Shown here: positions 36,637 through 47,705 of the stretch, piece by piece
Position numbering within the stretch: the first letter of the stretch is position 1
How the letters are laid out: each line of letters opens with the position of its first letter
Origin: Armillaria gallica
Lineage: Eukaryota > Basidiomycota > Agaricomycetes > Agaricales > Physalacriaceae
Reading direction: 5' to 3'
Assembly: GCA_037576215.1 (NCBI GenBank)
Contig: JBANDB010000017.1
Coordinates: 1,736,001-1,800,000 of the forward strand
Length of the DNA stretch: 64,000 nt
Program-made: the position numbers and the translations under genes
The notes under the pieces: model-generated
What the model was told of the DNA's origin: nothing
What the model saw: the letters and a program-made list of their open reading frames with translations, nothing else
The model's database searches: none

Positions 36637-38054
36637 ATGTCGAACGAATACAGCGTCGAGAAAATCATCAAGTCCCCTCATGCTGCTGTCCTCTGTCTTG
36701 CAGCGACAGAAAAAGGTCAGTTCCTAGCCAGCGGAGGTGCGTTGAACTATTGTCTTTTGTCGTAATCATGCTGGATCTTCACTGCAGGATCTGACGGGGT
36801 CTTCCTCTGGAACACAAAGACAGGCAGACAACTGAAGCGGCCTGGAGGAGGAGGTTTCAGAGGCGATACCACCGCAATGACTTGGATCCGCGGCGAGGAT
36901 GACGCCGACGAAGTGCTGATATATGGCACCCTCCATGGTTACCTTATCTGTTGGAAACAGATCAAGAATACGAATGTGGGTACTGCATGAAGTCAGGCGC
37001 GTCTTCATACTAATCGAGTTATAGGATTTTGAGGAGCTATATTGCTTGCATATTGGCAGCGCCACCGAAATAACAGCACTTGACTTTGATCCGCCGTCTC
37101 GTCGATTGGCGCTGTCCACCCGAAATGGTACCATACAGGTGCACAAAGTGGATACTCAGATGAAGCTACATGGCTACGTCTCTGTCATCATCCAGAACTG
37201 CGACCCGAGGGCCATCTACTTCCTCCCCGATGGAGAGAGCTGGAATATGATCGTGTTTGGTTGTCGCTCCGGCAAGATGTAGGTTTGCTATAGTGTCACG
37301 TTGCTCTATCTGATAATATTGACAGATACTTGCTACGAGGGAATGATGGGACGATGATAGAAACATACGATGCTGGAGGTATCATGTACGTATATCGATT
37401 CTGCCACTCGAATTACACTGATAGCATTACAGCGGTCATGCGACAGTAAACACTGCAAAGGATGTGTTCGGTATAGATGACCCTTCAGAAGGGATAGCCC
37501 TTTATCGCATTGTGGACGGGGCAAAAGTCAAAACCCTTCCAGTCAAGACCACGAAAACACCGCGGCCGCGGCAAGTTGCCTTTACTCAAGATTCCAAAAT
37601 TGTCGTGAGTGGAAGCGACCATGGCATCGTTTATGTTTTTGAGAGAAGGGATGGGAGTGTATCCAAGCTGGCCGCTGAGGGCACTGCATGGGTCCAAACC
37701 GTTACAGTACGTCACTGGTTCGCATCTCCAAGCTGGCATGAACTGATAGAATGACAGACTGCGAGTGTGAATGGTATTTCCACTATCATAGCAGCAAGTT
37801 CTAGAGACGTAGGAACGGACTCTAGTAGAATCTATATTTGGAGCAACAAAAGTCAGCGTCTTGGCGATACAGACATGGTGAAAGACGATGCACTTACCTG
37901 GTCATCCTACAAAAATTGGGTGATCATAGGGCTTCTCATTGCATTGTTTTTGCTGAACTCTACGGTAAGGCAGCTATTGTGCAATGTAGGCGATTTGCTG
38001 ATTCGTTGCTCAGACTTTACTGTTTTTGCTGGACTGCATTTGGGCGTTAATTAG
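36637..38054 (+). CDS. WD40-repeat protein with C-terminal membrane anchor
   Basis: Exons 36637-36736, 36788-36975, 37025-37278, 37326-37385, 37433-37706 and 37758-38054 give 390 residues. WD40-type blades are visible: AAVLCLAATEKGQFLASGG with SDGVFLWNTKTG, TAMTWIRG with GYLICWKQ, ITALDFDPPSRRLALSTRNG, and RQVAFTQDSKIVVSGSDHG with VYVFERRDG. A hydrophobic segment near the end (WVIIGLLIALFLLNST) suggests a tail anchor. A further GTAAGG...CAG intron (37965-38013) is possible and would give a different, very hydrophobic end stopping at 38088. The frame is undamaged. It sits directly between the 143-bp tandem repeat and a palindrome cluster of the transposon type, so it may be a captured gene. 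Confidence 0.72.
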
Positions 38055-38122
38055 TGGTTTCTGTAGCAGTATAGTGATACTTACATAGCTAGCAATATGA
38101 CAATATGGCACTATGAACGAAA

Positions 38123-38298
38123 TAAACATAGTACAACAATGTTTAGAACGAGCTAATAAGTGAGAGGCAACATAAACATTGTACCACAACGTTTCTGTTA
38201 TGGTCTAAGGAGACTGCCAATAGATTAAAAGAGGATTGTAGACAGCGTGCAACACCGTCTACGAGAACAGTTGTATAAACACCGTACCACAGCGTTTA
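38123..38298. repeat. Cluster of four imperfect palindromes
   Basis: Palindromes lie at 38123-38145 (AAACATAG TAC AACAATGTTT), 38174-38194, 38238-38262 and 38276-38298. All have the form stem, short centre with GTACNAC, stem. The arms differ between copies but remain complementary. They are related to the clusters at 43.9, 44.4 and 47.4 kb. Confidence 0.7.
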
Positions 38299-38716
38299 GA
38301 CGACGTCTGAATAGAACAGGATGGACGGCCACAGACGTCACGGTCCAGCCTTAGGGTCTCACGATCATGTGATATAATTGGTAGCTTAAGCTGAGCCAAT
38401 CACCACCAACACCTACCCTTCCACCCTTCCATGCCTGATCGAAGTCGTACTTTGATCATGCGATTCGGAGTCTACGGAAATCCTGGGACATCGCACTGCT
38501 AGAATTCCACCAGCCTTTCTCACTCTTCGCACCCATTCAACCTGCTAAGGACTGGGTACGAGCTCTCCGCTCGCTCTAGACTATCTATCCGACTTCCCCG
38601 TGCCCTATTGTCATGCCGCTCAGCGTTGTACGGCGAGCATTTTCTATGGCAACTCGTTATGGACTTTTGTATCGGATCTCAATTGTACTACGCGCACGTT
38701 AATTGTCTTCTGGTCT

Positions 38717-38724
38717 TATAAAAT
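38717..38724 (+). promoter_or_regulatory. TATA box of the 38767 gene
   Basis: TATAAAAT lies about 45 bp upstream of the ATG at 38767. Confidence 0.5.
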
Positions 38725-38766
38725 ATTATCTTAGACCGTCTATTGGACATATTCCATATAGTGACA

Positions 38767-40030
38767 ATGCCTCCTCAGCGTCGAAGCCATCCAGTTTATC
38801 CTCAATTTATACAGACCAAGGTCACCCGCTCTCTCGTGCGCTGCAACGATCCTAGCGCCGATGTTTTGTTAAGGCTATGCCAAGCACTGGACGTTCGCAA
38901 TTCCCAAGGATTGAGATCCTCCTTTGACTTGCAGTCAAACGAATGGGTTGAATTTTCGTACGCCATCACATCTTAGACCGCTTATGCTGCTCATACTCTC
39001 TCTCTCAGAGTTCCTCAGACCCCGCTCTGCCCCCACATTTTGAACATATACCGTAGTGAAGACGAATGCCGTATGAAAATCCATCATGATGGTGCTAAAT
39101 CCTACTGGAAAGCCAAAACTCATCGATGTGATTTTATCGGTAAGTGTGCTTCTCTCGTATTCTACTCATTGCTAACAGTGCTTTGTAGTCTTTTGCCCCC
39201 CTTCAAGCAGAGACTGTTTCAAAATTCTACGTCGCGGCGAACGACGGGCATTTTTTTCACGATCTGTTGCCCTAAGACGCGCTTCTTGCAGTCAGTCATC
39301 CTTCTTTCATTGCATGTATTCTGATATAATTATTTACAGATGAAAATTTAATCCGCACTCTTGCAAAAAACTACGATAGTGGTGTCTATAGCTGTAAGTA
39401 TATCTGATATATATCATTTCTATATCTAATGCATAGAGTGCTCAGGCTATCCCGAGATGCACCCCATACTGAAAGAACCTATCCCTCGCTACATGGCGCG
39501 ATATACCTCAGCCAATGCTGTCCAAGCAGATCTATGATTCTTCGACTCACCCATTGGACAGCGCATTCGACAGCTTCTCTCCCCGATTGGTCTTGTCCCT
39601 GCATCCCTACGTCAATTCCTTCGGGAGAGCAAGGAATGCCCAGCGTGCCGCTGCATTTTTTCCATTGATGGGTTCAATGCTCATATTGATTATGATGGGA
39701 CCTGTAAGAATTGGCATAAACCTATTACCGGCGAGTTCTTCGTTGCACTGATTCACTATTGTCTGATGTTTTCCATCAGTGGAACATGCTCGGCCTCTGG
39801 ACTACGATACACGGCAGCTCAGTGTTCCAGTCGTCGATGGCCCCGATCTTTGGAGTCCACTAGGGGTCGCGTGGCATGAATGGAACTCGCATATTGGGGT
39901 TCCTCGGGATGTTTGGGCCGTTATCTCTACGGGCAACGTGTATTGCACTCATTGCTTCTACATCCGTTCTTTCCAAGCACACTTAGACCATAATCCCTGC
40001 AAATATGACAGTTGTATCTCTGACTTCTAA
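38767..40030 (+). pseudogene. Cys/His-rich transposon-associated gene, disrupted
   Basis: Exons 38767-38957, 39009-39139, 39189-39290, 39340-39393, about 39436-39703 and 39780-40030 can be joined, giving roughly 330 residues. Zinc-binding-type pairs are seen late in the protein: ECPACRCIFSIDGFNAH and VYCTHCFYIRSFQAH followed by DHNPC. One in-frame TGA lies at 39535-39537 (VQADL then FFDSPIGQRIRQ), and the junction between exons 4 and 5 creates TAG unless a weaker donor (ggt/gtctat) is used. The gene is probably inactivated, or my splice choice is wrong there. Family not recognised. The setting suggests a DNA-binding accessory protein of the mobile element. Confidence 0.55.
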
Positions 40031-40306
40031 ATACTCGCATCGTATTTTCAATAGCATAATCTTTATTTCTAATTTCTGTTGCAGTAGAAATTTGACTTCT
40101 TATTAGACCGGTGCGAACATGACATAACGACATGAGGTACAAGATTGCCGAAGTTACCTCGTAAATAGTTAGATTAACTAGTTCCTTCTACAAGGACACG
40201 GGTTACTGGCTTTTTCAATGATATACTTAATGTCTTAGGAATGGAACAGCAAAATCAAAATTTCATAAGAGTATGAGAAGACAAAAACAAAAACAAAAAC
40301 AAGAAA

Positions 40307-41119
40307 CTAAGGTAGGCGGCCAAGAACATCTACAATATTTTTTTGCGTAATGATGCGGCATCTATCCAGTTCCTTCAACTGCCTTTTCTTCTTCTCCAGA
40401 CTCTGGACCTCTTTGGCCCTGATATTCTCGCTAAGAGCGAATAAGAAGGTGAGTGAAGTGCCGAGACTGGCCATGACTGAATAGAGTTCTGCAAGTGCCT
40501 CGACGCGATCCTGATGAATGCCAGCTGTGGGTGGCACTGTGTACAATAGCGCATGATGGAGGGTTGATCGGAGGATATCGCGAAAGTGGGCAAGTACTTC
40601 AGGTGGCGGGGTTTGGTTAGCTGACAGTGTTTGCAGCATCTCCATGGTGTTGGAAGCAGGATGATCAAGCGGAACAGAGAAATTGGAGGTAGAGGGCATG
40701 GAGGTATCAGAGGCAGGGGGCAGGGGAGTGGTGCCTCTAGAGGCAGTGGGAATAGTGGAATTCGCAGAATTCGAATCAGACGCGACGGTAGCGACAGTCT
40801 CCGGCGGCGTCGCATAGGGATGATATATGCTGTGGAAAATAAATGAATATACATGAAACAAATAACATTGATAACGCACATGCGTTCCTGTGACACAGCA
40901 GGCGACAGATGACGACGGGGAGTGAGGCGATTTGCAGGCGGAGCTGGAGGTGGGTAGTTAGGGGGTGAGGGTATCTTAACTCCTTGCGTCGTTAACTTGC
41001 CAGTCTCATTGAGTGGGGGGGGCTCAGGGAACTGACTGCATACAAAAAGCAGTGAATAAGTATGTCTAAAGTGTAATTATGCATGCATACCTCAAAGTGT
41101 AACCTATGCTACTGGCCAT
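40307..41119 (-). CDS. Pro-rich, coiled-coil-ended hypothetical protein (235 aa)
   Basis: Minus-strand exons 41119-41091, 41035-40880 and 40829-40307 form one undamaged frame of 235 residues. The N-terminal half is Pro/Ser/Thr-rich and disordered (PSPPNYPPPAPPANR). The second half is helical and ends in a basic coiled coil (NIRAKEVQSLEKKKRQLKEL). The gene is divergently arranged with the 41578 gene over a 458-bp shared upstream region. No known domain. Size, composition and neighbours suggest an accessory gene of the surrounding transposon. The first exon of 29 nt is short but in phase. Confidence 0.65.
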
Positions 41120-41491
41120 AATTGAGATAAATCGAGAACGAAGAGGAGCAAGAGAGAGCTGGGGGGAGTGTGGGAGCCATAGAATTTGTACATCACATGA
41201 TCCGTCGCGTCCCTGCGCCTTCATTCCAATTTAATTCCGAACCGAGCAGCGTATCAGCGTATCCACATATTGACAAAGAGAACTCTTTCTGATTTAGCGA
41301 ATAAAGAGAAGGAAAATAACGGATAGCCGAGCGAATAAACATTGCACTGATGTCAGGCTAGACCCGTTGCAAAAGTGTCTGCACGAGTGTTGTACAATAG
41401 AAGGCGCAGGCAACCATTAATCGACAGGAAAATGCTACCTTTAAACAATAAAAGAAAAAGAGCAGGGTGGAAAAAGGGGGTCGACGAGAGG

Positions 41492-41498
41492 TATAAAT
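41492..41498 (+). promoter_or_regulatory. TATA box of the 41578 gene
   Basis: TATAAAT lies 80 bp upstream of the ATG at 41578, in the bidirectional spacer shared with the minus-strand gene starting at 41119. Confidence 0.5.
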
Positions 41499-41577
41499 TC
41501 CATGTCCAGCTAGACTCTACAAACAGAATTGCAGAATCCACAGCGTTGTACGCAGTGAATCCTAATCCTCTTATTTC

Positions 41578-43870
41578 ATGGACATCAACACGAACCCCTG
41601 GAGTTCGGTACCGACAGTCCCCACCCGCCGCAGTGCCGAGGACATGGAGGCTGATCCCTCTGCGGGCGCTCTGATTCTCCACCAGCGTTCGTTCCAAGAA
41701 GATGTTATGCATCCAGCCAAGAGACAGGCCGATGTCAATCAGCATGCGTTGCCGATGTATATGGTGGTAAGCCTGGTTTTTATGAAACTCTGTTGTGCTG
41801 AAATGCTGTCCTTAGAACGAGGAGTCGTTGAGATGGCTTCGGAGCCAACATCGCGAGAACACAGCAACCATCAGTTCGCTCAGGCAGGAAAACATGGGTT
41901 TGAACCAACAGATCCAAGGTTTATGGTCTTCGAGCCATGTGAGGGAGGGTCAGCTCAATGAGGCTCAGAAGGCGAAAGAACAGACTCATAAGGAGTTAGA
42001 GGAGCAAATAAATCTGATAAAAGCGATGGTGAGACGGAATGAACTTTGCTTGTACAGTGATTTAATCTTGCACAGGAAACTCGAATGAAAGAAAATGAAG
42101 ATAATATGAGAGAACGCTTCTCGCAGTTGCAAGGCGAAAACGAAAGGGTAATGAGACAGCATCTGTTGCAGCTTGAAAATGTTATGGTAAGGCATTTGAA
42201 GCCTCATCCGGGAGTGAACTGACACAACCGTTACAGAAACAAAAGGACAATGAGATCGTCACTCTGAACGCACGGGTGAACGCAGTGTCATCGTCCGTGC
42301 CCCAGGCTTCAACATCCACGTCGTCGTCATCCACTGGCCCCGCATCTACATCCCCGATCTCCCCGTTGTCCAGTAATTCAACCTCTGGAGCTGTGTCATC
42401 TTCTACTGCCCCAGAGTCCAGTTCACAAGTCTCGCCGTCGTCTACTTGCACAGAAACTACAGCGCCTGGTACAACGCCTAGGATGATCAGGTCTCCAAGA
42501 ATTGGGACTGGTTGCAAAGCCGTCAAAATCATGCGCAATGATGTGACACTCCCCGTCTCTCCCTTTCGAACAAAGGACCAAACATCAGGTTCATCACGCC
42601 AAGCGCCCCAACCGCAAGAAGACACGACAATGGATGAACCGGATGAGTATGGCTTTGACGATGCGACATTGAACAATGCCAGCTCGAAGGAACTCCTCAA
42701 AATGTGTGCCCAGCTTCTGCAGGCAGCGGTGTCTGGCAAGGCTCAAGTAAGGAAGGAAGATGTTGGAAGGAAATATCCATCAAAGAAAACATCGGTGAGG
42801 ATGGGTCAGCGTGAAAATATGAGTAAAGCCGAAATCAATGCCCTCCAGGTCAGGACAAAGTTTGTTGACCTTCACGCTACTGAAACACCTCTACTAGACA
42901 TTCATTCGCAAACAGTTTTTGACGCTTACAGATATGACGACGTTGGAGGAATTCGTCGCCTACGAGCCTGTCGACGAAGCCATTGTGATGGAATTGCGTG
43001 ACGGTACAGGGGATGGGCCTGACAATGAAGATTTTACGCTGGACTTTAGCACCGGATTTGGTTCATCGAAATGGAATCGCATCATTTTGGCCAAAATGAC
43101 AGACGTGGTTCAGGCCGAACTTCTCAAAGAAGATCACCTCATCGATGTTAATAACGCATACGTCGAAGAAACACTGCGAAACCATCTGTCGGCAGCTCGC
43201 CAAAAGTGGGCAGAAGCGATCCCTCGCCTCAAAAAAGACACGTTGGAATTCGAGACAGAGTCGGAGGTTGTGAATCGTGTAGCGGAAATAGGCTGCCGTA
43301 CTCAGACGAAGGCACAAGGGCACGCGTCAAAGAACAGGGTAAAGTTGGTTTTCATTAGGTCATTGCCAGTCTGACCGAATATTATCACAGAAACACAAGG
43401 TTAGGACTGAAATAGTCAAGAAGGTTATATTCTTGAAGACCAAACAGAAAGCGAACGACTTACCAGTATGGAAGTTCATGCAACGACTGATGGAATATTT
43501 GGGCAAGGATGGCATGTCTTCAGAGGAAAGCCACACTCAAGTGATGGGAGGGCGAGTTGAAAGGGTGTTTCTGGTAAAGATCTGCCTCTGGAGGCATGAA
43601 AAGATTATCGAATACATGGACGAGATTGATGAGCAGGGGAGAAAGATAGCTAAAAAGGGGAATCAGGCTGCTCGACGAGACAGGGAGACTCGACCAAGGC
43701 TTGATGAAGAAGTGCATGTGCCCACCAGGTTGCCAGAGTCATTGTATGATCCTGCTTGGCTGGAATCGCTGGATGAAGACGAAAGGGAGGAGTTGGCAGT
43801 ATCAGAGGAAGTCTTTGAGTTGCTTGAGAGTGTGGTACCCGTCGAAATAACAGTAGATGAAGTGGTGTAG
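41578..43870 (+). CDS. Transposon companion protein, intact (681 aa)
   Basis: Six exons, 41578-41766, 41816-42028, 42076-42186, 42237-42848, 42898-43338 and 43391-43870, all joined in phase 0, encode 681 residues with no stop. The N-terminal part is a long coiled coil (RSQHRENTATISSLRQEN onward, to about residue 190). It is followed by a Ser/Thr-rich linker, then a conserved region beginning near DEAIVMELRDGTGDGPDNED and FTLDFSTGFGSSKWNRIILAKM. The C-terminal part has LPVWKFMQRLMEYLGKDGMS and LPESLYDPAWL. From memory, proteins of this layout recur as multicopy transposon-linked genes in Agaricomycetes; I cannot name a Pfam family. Being intact while its neighbour carries four stops is notable. 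Confidence 0.78.
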
Positions 43871-43913
43871 GTGTACTGCGACATCAATTCACTGGTTTCT
43901 TTCTACAGAAGTA

Positions 43914-44053
43914 CATTGGCATGCGACGCCTATGGGACTGTTATAAGAACTAAGGAATGCTAGCACATGAAACTTATTGCACATAAAAAATTGAATCTCG
44001 CTCAGCGTACAACACCGAGCGAGAACAACTATGATTGGCGTACGACGCCTATC
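43914..44053. repeat. Three imperfect palindromes after the 41578 gene
   Basis: Copies lie at 43914-43934 (CATTGGCATGCGACGCCTATG), 43997-44023 (CTCGCTCAGCGT, ACA, then complementary arm) and 44033-44053 (GATTGGCGT ACG ACGCCTATC). Same design as the clusters at 38.1, 44.4 and 47.4 kb. Confidence 0.7.
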
Positions 44054-44374
44054 ATGGCCGCGGTGTGCAAGCAGGGTGAGGCCATGTGGCCATGCTGTGC
44101 CATGACCCGGTCCGGATCCGAATTCCTGACTTCCAAATAGGGGCGCCCGTCTGGCATCTGGATAATATGAGGGCTTATCCATAGGATAATTCTCCAATCA
44201 AGGACATGAATAGACAGGTACAATTAGTTTCTCCAGATTAAAATATTTGAAAGGTTATTACTAGGTATTATAAAACTTCAGTTACAAGGCGGCGACAACT
44301 CCTATATCACATGACATAGGCTTACCAAGCCTCTAGAGCCTTGATGCCTTTCACAAAATTTAATATGAAGCCTA

Positions 44375-44501
44375 CTGTCGGTGTCGTACACTGACAGAAT
44401 CGCGTTGTTTCGCCCATATTTGCTCTATCGGTGTCGTACACTGATAGAAATCACCCTTTCTTCTCCATTGCCGTACATTCGGTCGGCGTCGTACGCTGGT
44501 C
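44375..44501. repeat. Three imperfect palindromes before the 44609 gene
   Basis: 44375-44397 reads CTGTCGGTGT CGT ACACTGACAG and 44425-44447 reads CTATCGGTGT CGT ACACTGATAG. Both arms changed together (GTC/GAC versus ATC/GAT), a co-variation. A third weaker copy lies at 44480-44501 (GGTCGGCGT CGT ACGCTGGTC). Confidence 0.72.
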
Positions 44502-44608
44502 TTTCATCCATTCTACATCTGCCTAGCACGTAGTAGCCCAATCTTTTGAACGTATGGTATGTTCTTTGGTGGCACTATGTCCATATGTATTGTTTATCTA
44601 GTGTGCAG

Positions 44609-47197
44609 ATGTCATCCTCTGGAAGCTCGATTATCCAGGTGACTCGTGTCGACGGCGGGATATACTCTTCTGCTTCTCCGTACTCGCATTCCCTTCCTCT
44701 TCCTGAGTGGCCTTCTCGCACTTCGAATATACTCAATCCAAATACCGCTAAATATGAGACCATGAATCAATTCCGCTGGGTATCCAATGACCTTTTTCAT
44801 ATGATGCTCGTCCAGACCTCGAAGCCTTTCTACGTGCATCTGTTTGATCGCCTCGCTCTCCCAGACCATAGTATCCCAATTGTGGCCACAAGTCAATCTT
44901 CGGCTTGGGGGCTCGACGCGAAATTATGAGAAGATTGGATTACACTTGAAAGCAATCTGCGAGCAGTCCTGTCTGCCTGTCTCCATATCAGCACCGCCCC
45001 CTTGCCGAAACTTTGGTGACCTTGGTCGTACCTGAAGCGCTTTGGGTATCAGCGCACTCATAGCACCTATCGTAAGGCTGCTATTGCAGCAATACGTTCG
45101 AGGGATGCGTTTGTTCCATTGATGGCGGCCATTTCTTTTGGATTATATCTCATGCAATGGCAACAAAGGGAGGTTAAAGACTTTGAGTGGAGACCACGAG
45201 TCATGGAGAAAGCCCATGTACACGCGCAATGGCTGGCGTATGTTGAGGATGTTGTTTTGGATCCTGAAACCCCCAGAATAGGCGGAATCATCGACTACAC
45301 AACCTGCGAATTTTTGCCCTTCCTGCCTGATCTTATTCAAATTTTCCCTCGTATGCCATTATACATTAATTGGGGGGCCAAGAGACCTCTACATGTGCCG
45401 TCTTATCTCCCAGTGCCCAATTATGCTGTTTTCAACGAGTTCAGCGCACCACCACGGTTACCCCCCACTAAAGTCCCAACTGCTGCGACCGTTACAGATG
45501 ATTCGTCTCCGTTGGTAGAGACAATACGTCAGAATTTTCCTCCGGTGGAGAAGTACAGCGGCCAAAGAGCTGGTGAGGACTGGAAGTCATTTTTTGCTCG
45601 CCGGGATGCAGAGAATGCGAAGTGTGCCGAAAACGAGACTGAGAAAGCCAGACAAGAGCGCCAGCAACGAATAAAGAACGCTGAAAAGCAGGCTGTACCT
45701 GGAAGAAAGGGTGCCAGAGTGTTCTATTGGGATGAAGAAGACGGCTTCTTGATTCGTTGAGCTGCAGGTCGGAAAAATTATGATTGGCATTGGAATCGTT
45801 TTGGCAAAAGCCAGCGCCGATACGACTCTTTCCGCAATGAATGGGATCTCTGTGAGGAGCTGGATCCCCAGGATCAACCCACTTACATGAGCGATTTGGA
45901 TGACGACAGCGATGATGAAGATTTCTACCCTCCTTTGGACGATGACAATGAGGTCCCCTATAACGAAGGTCCTTATTCTTCTACTGCAGACCTTGAACGT
46001 ATCCATGGAATTGAGCCTGAAGATACTGCTGTGCCAGTTGACAGCCACGAGGACGCTTTGGATGATATAGCGTATTACCGCTTTGGCTTTATCAATCCCG
46101 TCTCCGCGGTTCCTCGTCCATCTACTAAACTAGAACTGCACCATCTCCGTAAATTTACTGGTGTCTTGAAGGATGCTGCAGTTTCTCATGTAGTACGGGA
46201 TGCCATGGCAAGCTTTTTTGGCTACTTGCTGGAAGCCAAGAATATTCATGATATCCCCTGCGAACTATATGACCTTAGACAGCATAATGCTGATGTCCAT
46301 CGTCCCGCTGCAGTCAGAATCTGGAAGAAAGTGTTGAACAGTCAACTCTGGTACATCCTTTCTGACCGACAAACAGATACACCACCTGCCTTTACAATCC
46401 TTCTAGCCAGTGCTGCTTCTGTTGTCGAGATCTTGTGACGAGAATGGGGACCCAGGTTGATTGACGTTGCGAGAAAGCTATTGCAAAGAGGGATACCTTT
46501 CTATGCAGCAGTTCAAGATTCTCAACATCAGCTGCAGAGATCATCTCTGCAGCTGTGCTACGGTCTCCTCAGGTATCGGCCCGCCAACTATAAGCCCGAT
46601 AGACTTGAATTTGTAACGTATCAAGCTCTCTGCAGAAACTTTCTTACTTCGCAGCGTGGTCGTGCTGCTTTGTTGGCAGGTGGCATCCTTGGCCGTATCG
46701 CCAAAGACTTCATATCGGACGATGAGGTTTACCCCGGCCCTTCACATGATGTTTTCAAAAGTGGGATTTCCTTCATAGCAGATGCAGAAACAACACCTAC
46801 TTTTTGGGACGACGCTTTGACCGATGACGAAATCAACCTACTGTGTGGTGTCTACAAAGTAGACACAGGTAAGTGCTTATAAAATCAATTTGATAGTGGC
46901 TCACACAGTCCTTCAGGTCGTCGAATTGGCAATAAGCCCCAGCACACATTAATATCATGGTTCCCTAAGCCGGCTGCTTGGGAATTATCTGGCCTGAACA
47001 TTGGATTTTGGTCATCTGATTGCGAGTCGTGGTATCAGGGTCGTCTTGCAGAGATCAATTCTCCCGATGCAGTACTTCGAACGACCAATCAATGGAGGCA
47101 CTCTATCAGATTCTTAAGGCAGTCTCAAAAGGTTGCTGAGGTGAATGAAAAGGTTGCTGGGGAATATTTGCAGAATATCGGTACATTGGGTGCATGA
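44609..47197 (+). pseudogene. Transposon companion gene with four in-frame TGAs
   Basis: One frame runs from the ATG at 44609 to 46868, then across a 48-bp GTAAGT...CAG intron to 46917-47197, in total 846 codons. It is interrupted only by TGA at 44927-44929, 45017-45019, 45758-45760 and 46436-46438. No frameshift, TAA or TAG occurs in 2.5 kb. The remainder reads as good protein, for example NQFRWVSNDLFHMMLVQTS, PRIGGIIDYTTCEFLPFLPD, a Lys/Glu-rich helix near 45600, EEDGFLIR, and an acidic Asp-rich stretch near 45895. From memory, homologues accompany transposases in Agaricomycetes. Probably inactivated by CGA-to-TGA or TGG-to-TGA transitions. Confidence 0.7.
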
Positions 47198-47434
47198 TAA
47201 GATCTCTATATTTGTATTTACTGTATGTTTATTGTAAATTTATCTTGATAATGTACACAAAAATTCAGTCAATCTGCCCGAAATTCCACGACACGAGTTG
47301 AAGCAATTGTCAGCGGGATTGCACGTGATCTCAGCGGATGAACTAAGCAACTTCGACAAAAGCTGCACAGCCTCTCACAGCTTCCGCTGGTTCTTTCGTC
47401 GGCATCGTACGCTGGCAATATCTTTTTTTATTGT

Positions 47435-47599
47435 TCGTCGGTGTTGTACACTGGCGACATCTTTTGTTATGTTTTGTCAACGTCGTACGATGGCAAAACT
47501 GTCTTATTGTTTACGGGCTTTGCGTTTATTGTTTTTTTCCCTTGAAATACCCTGCTGTCTTCACCGTCCTCAGAGCACTTCTCCGCGTCGTACGTGGAG
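47435..47599. repeat. Palindrome cluster before the transposase gene
   Basis: Copies lie at 47435-47457 (TCGTCGGTGT TGT ACACTGGCGA), 47471-47499 (GTTTTGTCAACGT, CGT, then complementary ACGATGGCAAAAC) and 47581-47599 (CTCCGCGT CGT ACGTGGAG). A less perfect one lies at about 47397-47420. Same family as the clusters at 38.1, 43.9 and 44.4 kb. Confidence 0.7.
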
Positions 47600-47705
47600 A
47601 ATAAGCTTGTTTATTTCTACATCTTGACTGTGGCTTGTAAATTATCGCTAGGACAGTGTTCTACAGGGTGTTGCACGCCCAGTACAATTGTCCTCCAAGA
47701 AACAC

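Noticed and set aside
42182..42739. 185-codon minus-strand frame opposite the 681-aa companion gene
   Set aside because: Antisense of the Ser/Thr-rich linker exon of the plus-strand gene, which has six consistent exons.
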